DNA of 64,000 nucleotides, taken from NCBI RefSeq assembly GCF_016734815.1, contig NZ_JAERQF010000014.1, positions 50,491 through 114,490 on the forward strand. Reading direction: 5' to 3'. Below, piece by piece: positions 8,117 to 16,731 of the stretch (its first letter is position 1; each line of letters starts with the position of its first letter). The translations under genes and the position numbers were made by a program. Below the pieces are notes generated by a model. It ran no database searches, was not told where the DNA came from, and worked only from the letters and a program-made list of their open reading frames with translations. Source of the DNA: Hymenobacter rubidus (GTDB lineage Bacteria > Bacteroidota > Bacteroidia > Cytophagales > Hymenobacteraceae).

Positions 8117-8692
8117 ATGCCCCAAACTACTACTACGCTACCTAGCCCTGTGGCTTTACTCCCGGCCCCGGCCGAGCAAGAGCTGGTGCAGCGCCTGCTG
8201 GCCCGGGACGAGCGCGCTCTGGGGCAGTTGTACGAGCAGTACGCCCGGAATCTGTTCACCGTTATTCTGCGGGTGGTGCAGGACGAGGCGATGGCCCAGG
8301 ACGTGCTGCAGGAAGGCTTGCTCAAGGTCTGGCTCAGCATTGGCAGCTACGAGGCCACGCGGGGCCGCCTGTTTACCTGGATGGTGCGCGTGTGCTGCAA
8401 CCAGGCCATTGATGCCCTGCGCAGTCCGCGCCAACGCTTTCACCGCCGCAATCCGTCGCTGGAGGCTGCTGGAGCACACTATAGCCCGGCTCCCACGGCC
8501 TTTTATCCCGAGCATATTGGCGTGCGCGAGCTCATCGTGCAACTAAAGCCCCGGCAGCGGGAAGTCATGGACCTGCTCTATTTCGGCGGCTGCACCCAGG
8601 CCGAGACGGCCGAGCAGCTAGCCATTCCGCTGGCCACCGTGAAAACCCGGGCGCGCGCCGCTTTGGTCGTGCTCTCCCGCATGGCCCGCTAG
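8117..8692 (+). CDS. ECF-family RNA polymerase sigma factor
   Basis: 191 residues from ATG 8117 (a TTG at 8105 is in frame). Region 2 is visible: LGQLYEQYARNLFTVILRVV, then EAMAQDVLQEGLLKVW and GRLFTWMVRVCCNQAIDALR. Region 4 follows: LKPRQREVMDLLYFGG, then QAETAEQLAIPLATVKTRAR. Region 3 is absent, as usual for ECF sigmas. No anti-sigma gene follows. Instead, a di-haem cytochrome lipoprotein gene begins 76 bp downstream on the same strand, so that gene is a plausible target or operon partner (inference). Confidence 0.92.
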   Translation: MPQTTTTLPSPVALLPAPAEQELVQRLLARDERALGQLYEQYARNLFTVILRVVQDEAMAQDVLQEGLLKVWLSIGSYEATRGRLFTWMVRVCCNQAIDALRSPRQRFHRRNPSLEAAGAHYSPAPTAFYPEHIGVRELIVQLKPRQREVMDLLYFGGCTQAETAEQLAIPLATVKTRARAALVVLSRMAR

Positions 8693-8768
8693 TGGCAGCG
8701 CCTACCTAAGCAGCATCTTCTCAATTAACCTGTTTCATCTCTCATTTTTTACTTTACCTCCTGAACTG

Positions 8769-10370
8769 ATGGCCAACCTGCACCACTTCCGAGTGCCCGC
8801 CCTTCTTGTTTCGGGCCTTGCCGTGGTGGCGGCCGCCGCCTGCCAAGGTGGTTCCGACACGAAGACAAGTACTGAAACTTCCACCACCCAAGCGGCGATG
8901 GATTCCGCCGGTACCGGCGCCACGCCGGTCGCACTGCGCACCGGCAACGCTGAAGCCGGCCGCGACGTGTACCGCAACGAAACTTTCGGCGACGAAGGCT
9001 TCTGGACCGATGCCGTGCGTATGCCCCAGGGCATGAAAGCTGCCAAGCTCACGGTGCTCGATGCGTTGAAAGCCGGGGTGAGCTTTGACGTGGACGCGAT
9101 GCCGGCCGACCTGAAAGCGGCCTTCGCCAGCGAACTGAAAACCGACCATTCGCCCGCCAAAGCGCCCAAGCTCAACGACCCCGCCACGCTGGATGCGCTG
9201 GTAAAGGCCAACGCCGTCATCGGAATGGTGCCCAAGGGCGGCAAAGTGGGCGTGACCTGCGCCCTGTGCCACGCCATCACCGATAAGTCGATGTACGAGC
9301 TGACGGGCAAAGGCACGATTGGCAAGCGCATCGACGGCCCCACGCCGCACGGCCTGAACGTGGGCAAGCTGCTGGCCACGGCCGCCAACTCCCGCGCCCT
9401 GTTTCCCACCTTGCAGCTGCAGCAGCCCGACGGCAGCACCATCGGCCGCGCCCCGAAGGGCCTGACGGCCAAATCGACCGAAGCCGAGGTGGATGCCTAC
9501 TTAAGTAACCCGAAGTTCTACCCCGTGGGCACCTTCGACGACTCGCCCGACGGTAACGGCAATTCCGTGCACATCACGCCCTTCTTCCGGCAGGATTTGG
9601 CCGCGCCCTACGGCTCGTCGGGCCAGAACGACCAGCTGGATGACTTCAACAACACGGTCTACACGGCCCTGTTCGACCAGAGCAACCTGCTCTCGCCCGG
9701 CGGGCGGCAGTTCATGCACGCCCTCGGCGCGGCGGGCGGTGACTCCATCGTGGCCGGCTACGCGAAGGTGCTGGCCGCTACGGGCGTCACCGGCTATCCC
9801 TTCGTCACGGCCCACCTGCAGGGCAAGGCCGGCGACCCGCCCACGCCCACCGGCAAGCGCGTGGACGAGCAGAAGCTGCGCGACCTGAACGCCTACGTGT
9901 CGAGCCTGCAAGCGCCCAAGGGCGTGGTGCGCAATGCCGCGCAGGTGGCCAGCGGCCGGGCGCTGTTCATTGCGCAAAACTGTACGGCCTGCCACAACAC
10001 CAACCAGGGCGTGGCTGTCCAGGCCAAGCTGGTGCCGATGAAGGTCATCTGGCCTGGCTACGCGCCCAAGGTGCTGGCCCAGCGGCAGGCCCCGCTCACC
10101 CCCATTCAGAATGCCCCCGGCACATTTGATGACAAAATGGTGGTAGTGGATGCCAGCCCCGGCGGCGGCATGCGCGGCAACGCGCTGCCCCTGCTGCTGG
10201 ACCTAGCCCGCAAGCCCGTGTTTCTGCACGACGATTCCGTGCACAGCCTCGACGAGCTGCTAAATCCCAAGCGGGGCAAAACCGCGCCGCACCCGTTCTA
10301 CGCCGTAACCCCGGCCGAGCGTACCGCGCTAGTGGCCTACTTGAATAGCCTGGACACCGACAGCAAGTAA
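8769..10370 (+). CDS. Di-haem c-type cytochrome lipoprotein, RoxA/peroxidase-like
   Basis: 533 residues. The signal peptide ends in a lipobox with Cys25 (VVAAAAC), so it should be a lipoprotein exported from the cytoplasm. Two haem c sites are present: C164-ALC-H168 and C405-TAC-H409. The C-terminal pattern HDDSVHSLDELLNPKRG...HPFYAVTPAERTALVAYL is typical of the MauG/RoxA/cytochrome c peroxidase superfamily. It probably performs electron transfer or oxidation at the envelope; the substrate is unknown. The ECF sigma gene lies just upstream and a strong terminator lies ~150 bp downstream. Other members of the superfamily cleave polymers or reduce peroxide, and the sequence alone does not decide which. 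Confidence 0.82.
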   Translation: MANLHHFRVPALLVSGLAVVAAAACQGGSDTKTSTETSTTQAAMDSAGTGATPVALRTGNAEAGRDVYRNETFGDEGFWTDAVRMPQGMKAAKLTVLDALKAGVSFDVDAMPADLKAAFASELKTDHSPAKAPKLNDPATLDALVKANAVIGMVPKGGKVGVTCALCHAITDKSMYELTGKGTIGKRIDGPTPHGLNVGKLLATAANSRALFPTLQLQQPDGSTIGRAPKGLTAKSTEAEVDAYLSNPKFYPVGTFDDSPDGNGNSVHITPFFRQDLAAPYGSSGQNDQLDDFNNTVYTALFDQSNLLSPGGRQFMHALGAAGGDSIVAGYAKVLAATGVTGYPFVTAHLQGKAGDPPTPTGKRVDEQKLRDLNAYVSSLQAPKGVVRNAAQVASGRALFIAQNCTACHNTNQGVAVQAKLVPMKVIWPGYAPKVLAQRQAPLTPIQNAPGTFDDKMVVVDASPGGGMRGNALPLLLDLARKPVFLHDDSVHSLDELLNPKRGKTAPHPFYAVTPAERTALVAYLNSLDTDSK

Positions 10371-10514
10371 TAAGCTCCTTGCATTAGCTGCGGCGTCCCG
10401 CACGGCCTTTTTATCACCGGGCAGGACAAGCTTAGCCGCGACCTGATTGTCTTTGTCACTAACAGAGAAGTACGCTGTGCCCAGAATAGCTAAGCGAGTG
10501 CGTAATTGAAAACG

Positions 10515-10550
10515 AAAGCCCCGGCCCCGATAAAGGGCCGGGGCTTTATT
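10515..10550. terminator. Intrinsic terminator between convergent genes
   Basis: Perfect 13-bp inverted repeat AAAGCCCCGGCCC (10515-10527) / GGGCCGGGGCTTT (10535-10547) with a 7-nt loop, followed by TTATT. The A/T ends make it usable in both directions, serving the cytochrome gene (+) and the hydrolase gene (-). Confidence 0.85.
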
Positions 10551-10601
10551 GTGCCTGGGAACCCGGGCAGCCATCGTGCTTACGTCGGGATTCTCGCCGG
10601 G

Positions 10602-11534
10602 CTAACGCCCCCGCTTTCCCCGCGACGAGAGCAGCCAAAGGCCACCGGCTAGCAGCGCCAGTGCGGCGGCCACGACGGCCGCTTTCGGCAAAGTCGGTGC
10701 CGCCGCTTCTGATTTTGACAAAGCAATGGATTCATCGGTGAAGGGCTGGCGGCTGGTGGCGGCCAGAATCAGGCGCGTGGCTTCGGCGGGCTGGTCCCAC
10801 TGCGGGAAGTGGCCACAGTGCTCAAACCAGTACAGGCGCGCATCCGGGAACTTCGCCAGCGCCAGCGTCGACTGGCTCGGAAGGCACACCCGGTCCTGCC
10901 GGCCCCAGCCAATGACCAGCGGCCCGGGGATGCTGCCCTTGGGCGCGGGCTGCTGCACCTCGCCGTGCGCCAGCTGGTCGAGCAATTCGTCAAAGGCGGG
11001 CGAGTGGGCGAAGGTGTACATCTCGTCGATGGCCTGCTGCGAATCTACGGCCCAGGGGCGGGCCGAAAACTGCGGGAGCAACACCGTGCGGCCCACCGCC
11101 GAGCCGGCCAGGGCGGGCATCACCGGCTGCAGGGCCTTCACCAGCTTTACCGACAGGTCCACAGAGTGGTAGAAAAAAGGAATCTGCCAGCCCTGCCAAA
11201 ATCCGCCCGGGTCCAGCGAAACCACGGCACCGAGTACACCGCCGCGCCGGGCCAGCTCCAGCACCAGCCGCGCGCCCATCGAACTGCCCACGGCATCAAT
11301 CCCGAGCAGGTCATGTTGAGTGAGAAAGGACGTCACCGCGTCGGCCAAGGTGGCGATGGAGTTTTCGCCGGTCATCTTGGGCGTTTCGCCGTGGCCGGGC
11401 AAGTCCACGGCGATGACGTCACGCTCGGCGGCCAGCGCGTCGATGATGGTATTCCAGGACCGCCAACTGCCGCCGATGCCATGGACTAGTAACAGGGGGC
11501 GGCCGGTGCCGCGGCGGACAAAATGCAAATCCAT
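10602..11534 (-). CDS. Alpha/beta hydrolase with C-terminal membrane anchor
   Basis: 310 residues from ATG 11534; an upstream extension to 11648 lacks a credible start context. It has a classical alpha/beta-hydrolase fold: oxyanion HGIGGSW near residue 20, nucleophile elbow GSSMGA (Ser near 84), an acid in GWGRQDRV and a catalytic His in EHCGHFPQWDQP. After the fold, a linker of ~30 residues leads to a single hydrophobic helix (AVVAAALALLAGGLWLL) and the basic end SSRGKRGR, so the enzyme may be tail-anchored on the cytoplasmic side of the membrane. Substrate unknown. It faces the LytTR operon across a 288-bp gap. Confidence 0.85.
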   Translation of the reverse strand: MDLHFVRRGTGRPLLLVHGIGGSWRSWNTIIDALAAERDVIAVDLPGHGETPKMTGENSIATLADAVTSFLTQHDLLGIDAVGSSMGARLVLELARRGGVLGAVVSLDPGGFWQGWQIPFFYHSVDLSVKLVKALQPVMPALAGSAVGRTVLLPQFSARPWAVDSQQAIDEMYTFAHSPAFDELLDQLAHGEVQQPAPKGSIPGPLVIGWGRQDRVCLPSQSTLALAKFPDARLYWFEHCGHFPQWDQPAEATRLILAATSRQPFTDESIALSKSEAAAPTLPKAAVVAAALALLAGGLWLLSSRGKRGR

Positions 11535-11762
11535 AAACGGAAGAATGAAAACGGGTGAAAAAGAACGTACAGCCCTGTAACAGCCGACCTCCCGAAACGG
11601 CTGAACGAAGCAGGCCCAAAAACGAAATACTGCCCCTAAGGCCCGCAAGCTGCAGGTTGACGCTCTGGCCTTTCAATGGCCCGTCAGCCTAGCCTTTCCG
11701 GACGGTTGGGAGTACAAACAACCGATTCGAGAGACTTGGCTGCGGGTTCTGCAACCGCCACA

Positions 11763-11787
11763 GTGGATTTTGTAGGGTGGATTTTGT
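11763..11787. repeat. Short direct repeat upstream of the hydrolase gene
   Basis: GTGGATTTTGT occurs twice, at 11763-11773 and 11777-11787, a 14-bp period, in the gap between the LytTR regulator and the hydrolase gene. LytTR proteins bind paired direct repeats, so this could be an operator, but the period is shorter than usual. Chance is not excluded. Confidence 0.35.
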
Positions 11788-11822
11788 GGCCTGAATGCTA
11801 ATCATTGATAGCGGGCATTAGG

Positions 11823-12587
11823 CTACCCCACCAGATGAATGCGGTTTTTCAATTCGTCCTTGGATGAACGGCTGACGGGCACGTAGTCCTCGCCGAGCAA
11901 AACGCTACTCTCCTCATAAGCCTGTACACGGTCCAGATTCACGATATAGGAGCGGTGGGTTTTAAAGAATTGGTCAGGCAGCTTCTGCTCCAGCTCTTTC
12001 ATCGTGGAATCGAACACGAACTTTTCCCGCACCGTGTGCATCCGCACGAAATTCTGCAGGGCTTCGAAATAGAGAATATCGGCGAGCAGCACCTTAACGT
12101 GGCCGGAGCCCTTGCGCACAAACAGGTAGTCCTTGAACTTGGGACAGCGCTCGGCCGCTCCCAATACCTCCGTGTCGGCGGCATTGGCGTTGTCTAGGAC
12201 GGGGCCGGTGGGGCCGGCCTGATAGGCATTGTAAAGGGCCAGCTCGACCTGCACCCGCAGCGAATCATCGGTGAAGGGCTTGACCAAGTAGCCGTAGGGC
12301 TGGGCCAGCTTGGCGCGGTTCAAGGTGTCGGCGTCGGAGCGTGCCGTAAGGAACACCACTGGTACAGCAAACTGCCGGCGAATGAGCAGGGCGGCCGCGA
12401 TGCCGTCGCAGTCGCCGGCAATGTTGATATCCATCAGCACCAGCTCCACGGGCTGCGTGGCCAGCACGCGCAGGGCCTCATCGCTGTTGTCGACGGGTTC
12501 GAGTGGGGTGTGCCCCAGCCGAACCAGCGTGCGTTCTATCTCGGCGGCAATAAGCAATTCATCTTCAACTATGAGAATGGTAGACAT
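11823..12587 (-). CDS. LytTR-type response regulator (second system)
   Basis: 254 residues from ATG 12587 (MSTILIVEDELLIAAEI). An in-frame start at 12623 would overlap the stop of the kinase gene by 4 bp and adds twelve residues, so translational coupling is possible. The receiver domain has Asp53 in LVLMDINIAGD and Lys in GYLVKPFTDD. The linker is ~40 residues. The LytTR domain has ILYFEALQNFVRMHT and FFKTHRSYIVNLDRV. Its partner is the HisKA_2 kinase directly upstream. It is only weakly similar to the regulator at 7195-7962, so the two systems are not a recent duplication. Confidence 0.92.
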   Translation of the reverse strand: MSTILIVEDELLIAAEIERTLVRLGHTPLEPVDNSDEALRVLATQPVELVLMDINIAGDCDGIAAALLIRRQFAVPVVFLTARSDADTLNRAKLAQPYGYLVKPFTDDSLRVQVELALYNAYQAGPTGPVLDNANAADTEVLGAAERCPKFKDYLFVRKGSGHVKVLLADILYFEALQNFVRMHTVREKFVFDSTMKELEQKLPDQFFKTHRSYIVNLDRVQAYEESSVLLGEDYVPVSRSSKDELKNRIHLVG

Positions 12588-12619
12588 AGGGTGGGATAAA
12601 GGACACGACGCAAGGCTCG

Positions 12620-14488
12620 TCATTCACGAGTAACCTCCATGCGTGTGCCCGTGGGAAAGGAACGGGTCACCGACAGCTTCGCTTTCAGCTGTTTGGTGAG
12701 CGTGCGGACCAGCTGCATGCCCAGGGAATGGGCCTTCGCCGGCGCGTCCTCGGCCGGCATTCCGGCCCCGTCATCGACGATAACGAGCTGAAAGCCGGTG
12801 GGGCGGCTGGCGAAGGAAACGTGCAGGTGGCCCTCGGGAAGGCCCCGAAAAGCGTGCTTGTACGCATTGGTCACCAATTCGTTCACCACCAAGCCCAGCG
12901 TGCTGGCCTCTTTGGGGCTCATGATTACCGGAGCCAAGTCCGAACTCAGCTGGATGGTTTGCTCGGGCGTAGTAAGCGCCGTTTTCAGAGAATCAAGCAG
13001 TTCGCGCAGATACTGGTCCATGCGTACTTCGGCCAGATTATCGGCTTGATACAAGAATTCATGCACCAAAGCCATGCTCTGAATTCTTACCCGGCTGGCA
13101 TCCAGCGCGGCCACCAACGCGGGTTCGGGCAGGGTGGCGGCCTGCCAGCCAAGCAGGCCGCTCACCAGTTGCAGGTTGTTTTTCACCCGGTGGTGAATTT
13201 CCTGCAGCAGCACCTCCTTTTCGGCTACGGACCGGCAGTTAGCCTGATTGGCCACGGCCAGCAGGGCTTTTTGCCGCCGCAGCCGCCAGTACAGCCACGC
13301 TCCTACCCCGATAGTCGTCGTCAGCCCGCCCAGCAGCAGCCAGAGCGAATGCAGCTGGGCCCGCTGGCTGCGCTGCTCGAACTCGGCGGCCCGCTTCTGC
13401 TCAGTGAGCAGCTTCACGTCGTAACGCACCTGCAGCTGGGCCAGGGCCTGCGCCTTGTCGCCGTTGAAGAGGGAGTCACGCAGGTTCTGGGCCCGGTTGT
13501 CAAGGTCGAAGGAGCGGCGCATGTGACCCTGGTCGGCATGCGCCCAGGCCAGGTTGGCCAACGCGTCGGCCTCGTAATCGGGCATCTTCAGCTCGCGGGC
13601 CAGGGTGAGGGCCAATTCCGCCATCCGCTGCGATATTGCCGGCTGTTCTTGCAGCCGGTACACGCGGGCCAGCGCCAAGGCCGAGCTGGCCGTCTGGGGC
13701 CGAAACCCGTGGCGCTGCATGACGCGTAGCGCCCGATTCATGTTCGTGGCCGCCGAATCCAGCGTGGCCGTGGTCTGGGGCTTAATCATGGCGTACACCT
13801 CGCCCCGGAACTGGTACACGTAGCCCAGGCCCCGGGCATCCTTCGCCCGCTGCATATAGGGCAACGCCCGAGTCGCATAGTGCAGCACCGAGTCGTAGCG
13901 CTGCATCACCAGAAAGGTGTTGGCCAGGTTGAGCAGCAGCCCGCCCCGCTCGCGGGGTGGAACATTGCCTACAGCTCCTTGCTGCTGGTAGGCCTGCCGC
14001 ATGTACTTCAGGCCCCCGGTCACGTCTTTGGTATCCACTGATACCAGGCCCATGCACTGCGTGAAGCGCCACTCGTCAGGTAGCTGGTGCACCCTGGCCA
14101 CGCCGGCGCCTTCTTGGCTGTACTGCATGGCGGCCACGTAGTCGGCCGCCCGCTCACAGTTCACCACCAACTGGTACAAGCCATCGGCCACGCGCGGCCA
14201 GTCCCGCCGGTGGCGGGCCAGCTGCACGGCCTGCTCCCCTACCCGGCGGGCCTCCGGCTCATCCTGCGCAAATAGCGCATCACTTAAAGCGCGCAGCGTC
14301 TGAAACCGGACCGAGTCCGGCAGTTGCCGCCGCCGGGCCACTTCGCGCAGCGAGTCAACGGTGGCGCTGTCCCCGGGCGAGGCCAAGCTGTTTTCGGCCG
14401 GCAAACCGGCGCCACCGGCTACCGTACTGACCAGCAGCAGGGCCAGCACGGTCAAACGCTTACCGCCCGCCACGTCGCTTCGACACAC
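12620..14488 (-). CDS. TPR-containing sensor histidine kinase, HisKA_2 type
   Basis: About 622 residues. No ATG is available: GTG at 14488 or GTG at 14473; the latter gives a cleaner signal peptide (AGGKRLTVLALLLVSTVAGG). The periplasmic N-terminal ~370 residues are helical TPR-like repeats. One transmembrane helix follows (LWLLLGGLTTTIGVGAWLYW, ~388-407), then the phosphotransfer domain with LLQEIHHRVKNNLQLVSGLL (His near 430), and a HATPase_c domain with NELVTNAYKHAF and DDGAGMP. It pairs with the LytTR regulator encoded immediately downstream. The signal is unknown; TPR sensors in Bacteroidota often sense through protein partners (family knowledge). Confidence 0.88.
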   Translation of the reverse strand: MCRSDVAGGKRLTVLALLLVSTVAGGAGLPAENSLASPGDSATVDSLREVARRRQLPDSVRFQTLRALSDALFAQDEPEARRVGEQAVQLARHRRDWPRVADGLYQLVVNCERAADYVAAMQYSQEGAGVARVHQLPDEWRFTQCMGLVSVDTKDVTGGLKYMRQAYQQQGAVGNVPPRERGGLLLNLANTFLVMQRYDSVLHYATRALPYMQRAKDARGLGYVYQFRGEVYAMIKPQTTATLDSAATNMNRALRVMQRHGFRPQTASSALALARVYRLQEQPAISQRMAELALTLARELKMPDYEADALANLAWAHADQGHMRRSFDLDNRAQNLRDSLFNGDKAQALAQLQVRYDVKLLTEQKRAAEFEQRSQRAQLHSLWLLLGGLTTTIGVGAWLYWRLRRQKALLAVANQANCRSVAEKEVLLQEIHHRVKNNLQLVSGLLGWQAATLPEPALVAALDASRVRIQSMALVHEFLYQADNLAEVRMDQYLRELLDSLKTALTTPEQTIQLSSDLAPVIMSPKEASTLGLVVNELVTNAYKHAFRGLPEGHLHVSFASRPTGFQLVIVDDGAGMPAEDAPAKAHSLGMQLVRTLTKQLKAKLSVTRSFPTGTRMEVTRE

Positions 14489-14662
14489 TTTGGGGGCTGA
14501 AAATGAAAGTACTGCTGGTACGCATTGCTGGTAGAGTATAGGGCCCCTCCCCTACCCTGCCCAGGTAGGCCGGCAGCGGAGGGCATAGTTTGAAATAGGG
14601 AAGGAAGAACCGACGGCCCCCCAATCGGGCCGGGCCGGCGGAATAGTCCCTAACGGATACGC

Positions 14663-15364
14663 TTACTTTTTGGGCGACATCATCTGGCGCAGCTGCCGCT
14701 GAAACGCTTTCTGAATCTGGGCCTCGTTCGCCGCCTTGAACTGGGCGAGGATGTTGTGAATAACATCAGTCGAGGAGGCTCCCCCACCCAGCAGCAGGCC
14801 CATCTGCTGGAAAAACTGCTGGTGGCTGGCCGTGATGCGAATCTGAAAGGTCTTCTTCTCCGCCGAATCCGCAAAGAGGGAAGTCAGGTCCAGCTTATCC
14901 TTGCCGTCCCCCGTGGCAGCTGGCATCGGCGCAGCTTCCACTTCCACCGCCTCTTCTTCCTCCGCATCTGCAACGGGTAATTCGGCAGATGGAGCGGCCG
15001 ATGGTGCCGGTGCTACCACGGGCGATTGTTTTTCTCCCTTTGGTTCTACTGGTACTGCACTGGCGGCTGGCTCGGGAGCCGCAGCAAATTGAGGTGCGGG
15101 CTCCGTGGCGGCAACGAGTGCGACCGGCACCGACGGTTCCGGTTTTGCTGCTGGGACCGGGGACGCGGCTTCGACGGGCACTGCTGCCGCCTCCGGGGCC
15201 GTAGCCGCCGGGGTGGGCGTAGCCTCCGGGGCCGGGGTGGGCAGTACGAAGGGCTGACTGGTCCCCATGTGGCTGATGGCCGCGACGGAGCCCGTCAGGC
15301 GGGCCAGCTCAGCCATTTGTTCTTCCGGGGTGGGTTTAGGTTTCTTGGTGGAGGCTTTGGCCAT
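14663..15364 (-). CDS. Pro/Ala-rich protein with RHH-like C-terminal domain, partner of ParA
   Basis: 233 residues. The first ~155 are low-complexity Ala/Pro/Glu sequence, probably disordered. The last ~65 (KKTFQIRITASHQQFFQQMG, then STDVIHNILAQFKAANE) look like a beta strand plus two helices, the layout of ribbon-helix-helix domains. TraB/DUF3408 proteins following ParA-like TraA in Bacteroides elements have a comparable plan. It lies 61 bp downstream of parA on the same strand. By analogy with RHH partition proteins (ParG, omega), it is the best candidate to bind the 8-bp repeat array at 16249-16663; this is inference. Confidence 0.7.
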   Translation of the reverse strand: MAKASTKKPKPTPEEQMAELARLTGSVAAISHMGTSQPFVLPTPAPEATPTPAATAPEAAAVPVEAASPVPAAKPEPSVPVALVAATEPAPQFAAAPEPAASAVPVEPKGEKQSPVVAPAPSAAPSAELPVADAEEEEAVEVEAAPMPAATGDGKDKLDLTSLFADSAEKKTFQIRITASHQQFFQQMGLLLGGGASSTDVIHNILAQFKAANEAQIQKAFQRQLRQMMSPKK

Positions 15365-15425
15365 GATGAAGGAGGATGCAGGCTTAAAATTTTAAAGGAA
15401 AAGCAGCGGCGGATGGGCCGTGAGG

Positions 15426-16211
15426 CTACGCGCCGGGGGCTGACTCGACAGCCGGGGCCGTAAACGCAATGGTTTTACCCGAGGGCGTAACGGCCCCCTC
15501 CCCTACCACGAGGGCCAGGATTTCCAGAATGAGCTGGCCCAAACCGAGCCGGCTGAGGTCGCGCTCCGGTAGCGGAAACATCGTGGAGCGGTTTTCCTTA
15601 TAAGTCATCAGTAGCTCCACCCGGCTTTTGAGCAAGGGCAGCCCTTTCTCCTGAAACAGCTCCTCCGTCTTGTCATAAATCCCCTTTTTCTCGGACTTCA
15701 CGAACTTGTTCCAGAAGGCGTAGAAACCCAGTAGGTTGGAGTCTTCATCGCGGGCCTGCACGAACTGACCCAGAATGCCCATGTAGGACATGGTGGAGGC
15801 AATTGAGCCCTTGTCCGGCTCAATCGGCAGAAAGATGTAATCCACCAGCCGTAGCAGTTCGGGGAGCCCCACCACGTTCACCGTGCCGGGCGTATCCACC
15901 AGGATGAAATCATAGTCCTGCTCAAACAATCCCTCGATGGAACTCACGGCTTTTTCCACGCTGGAAATGATAACCGGATACGGCGGGATGCCCTGCTTCA
16001 GCAGGCGGGCCTGAAACGGCGCTTCCGACTGCAGCCGGTTCTGCTCTTCAAGGCGGTAGGCGTGCAGGGAGTTCTGCGGGTAGTCGCAGTCCACCATGGC
16101 CACCTTGTAGCCATAGTAGTAGCACAGCGCAGAGGCCATGTGCGTGCCGATGGTCGATTTACCAGCGCCCCCCTTCTGGGTGGCAAATGCGAGTACGTGG
16201 GGTTGATTCAT
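15426..16211 (-). CDS. parA: ParA-family partition ATPase (TraA-like)
   Basis: 261 residues from ATG 16211. The frame extends to 16271, but that extension lies inside the octamer array and is not credible. The deviant Walker A KGGAGKST is at residues 13-20 with the signature lysine, an A'-type motif VAMVDCDYPQNS follows, and Walker B is DFILVDTPGTVN. No N-terminal helix-turn-helix is present, so it is the small ParA type that works with an RHH or similar centromere-binding protein. The role is segregation of the replicon, or positioning of the transfer machinery as proposed for TraA of Bacteroides elements. The gene downstream is the probable partner. Confidence 0.9.
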   Translation of the reverse strand: MNQPHVLAFATQKGGAGKSTIGTHMASALCYYYGYKVAMVDCDYPQNSLHAYRLEEQNRLQSEAPFQARLLKQGIPPYPVIISSVEKAVSSIEGLFEQDYDFILVDTPGTVNVVGLPELLRLVDYIFLPIEPDKGSIASTMSYMGILGQFVQARDEDSNLLGFYAFWNKFVKSEKKGIYDKTEELFQEKGLPLLKSRVELLMTYKENRSTMFPLPERDLSRLGLGQLILEILALVVGEGAVTPSGKTIAFTAPAVESAPGA

Positions 16212-16248
16212 GCGAAGGGCCAGAAGGTTTAGAAATGCTGGATTATTA

Positions 16249-16663
16249 GTTGCAAAGTGGCGTTGTGGCATAGCCCCTTAGGTGCAATGGTGCAACGCAA
16301 TAAAGTTGCTTTGTTGCAAAAAGTAAAAGTTGCTTAGTTGCAAATCAACAAAGTTTGGATGTGACAATGTTGTTTAGTTGTAATGTGGCGAAGGTAATTG
16401 GTTGTATTGTTGCAAAGCAACTTTATGGCAAAAATTTGTGAACAAATTATGTGGTAAAGTTGCAAAGTTGTTTTGGTGTATTGGTGCAATCAATCAAATG
16501 TTCGGGCGCAGTACATTCTGTCCTGTCTCAAGTTGTATAGTTGCAAAGGTGCAATGGGATAATGTGGCAGAATTAATCAGGAGATGATGCTATGTGATAA
16601 AGGCAAAATTGTTGAGGTAATTGGGTGTAAAGTTGCAAAGGTTTAAAGTTGCATTGTGGCATA
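16249..16663. repeat. Array of phased 8-bp repeats, consensus GTTGCAAA
   Basis: A 415-bp AT-rich stretch made largely of octamers that begin GTTG, GTGG or GTGC. Perfect GTTGCAAA occurs seven times: 16249, 16313, 16337, 16409, 16459, 16540 and 16632. From 16305 to about 16432 sixteen consecutive octamers keep exact 8-bp phase (for example GTTGCTTT-GTTGCAAA at 16305-16320 and GTTGTTTA-GTTGTAAT-GTGGCGAA at 16369-16392), and the same phase holds for the unit at 16249. It starts 38 bp upstream of parA. No open frame explains it. Likely a protein-binding array: a centromere (parS) or iteron region. Confidence 0.8.
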
Positions 16664-16731
16664 ACTCACTAAGCCTAGCCCTAGTCCTAGCACCGTGCAA
16701 CGCCCCCGTCCCAATAGCTCGTTCATCGTCC

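Noticed and set aside
14575..14662. GC-rich inverted sequence after the RHH-like protein gene
   Set aside because: Stem is imperfect and there is no T run, so a terminator is not supported.
16212..16271. N-terminal extension of ParA
   Set aside because: The codons fall in the octamer array, and homologous ParA proteins begin at the MNQPHVLAFATQKGG position.
16249..16663. CRISPR array
   Set aside because: Units are 8 bp and contiguous with no unique spacers of 30-40 bp; no cas genes nearby.
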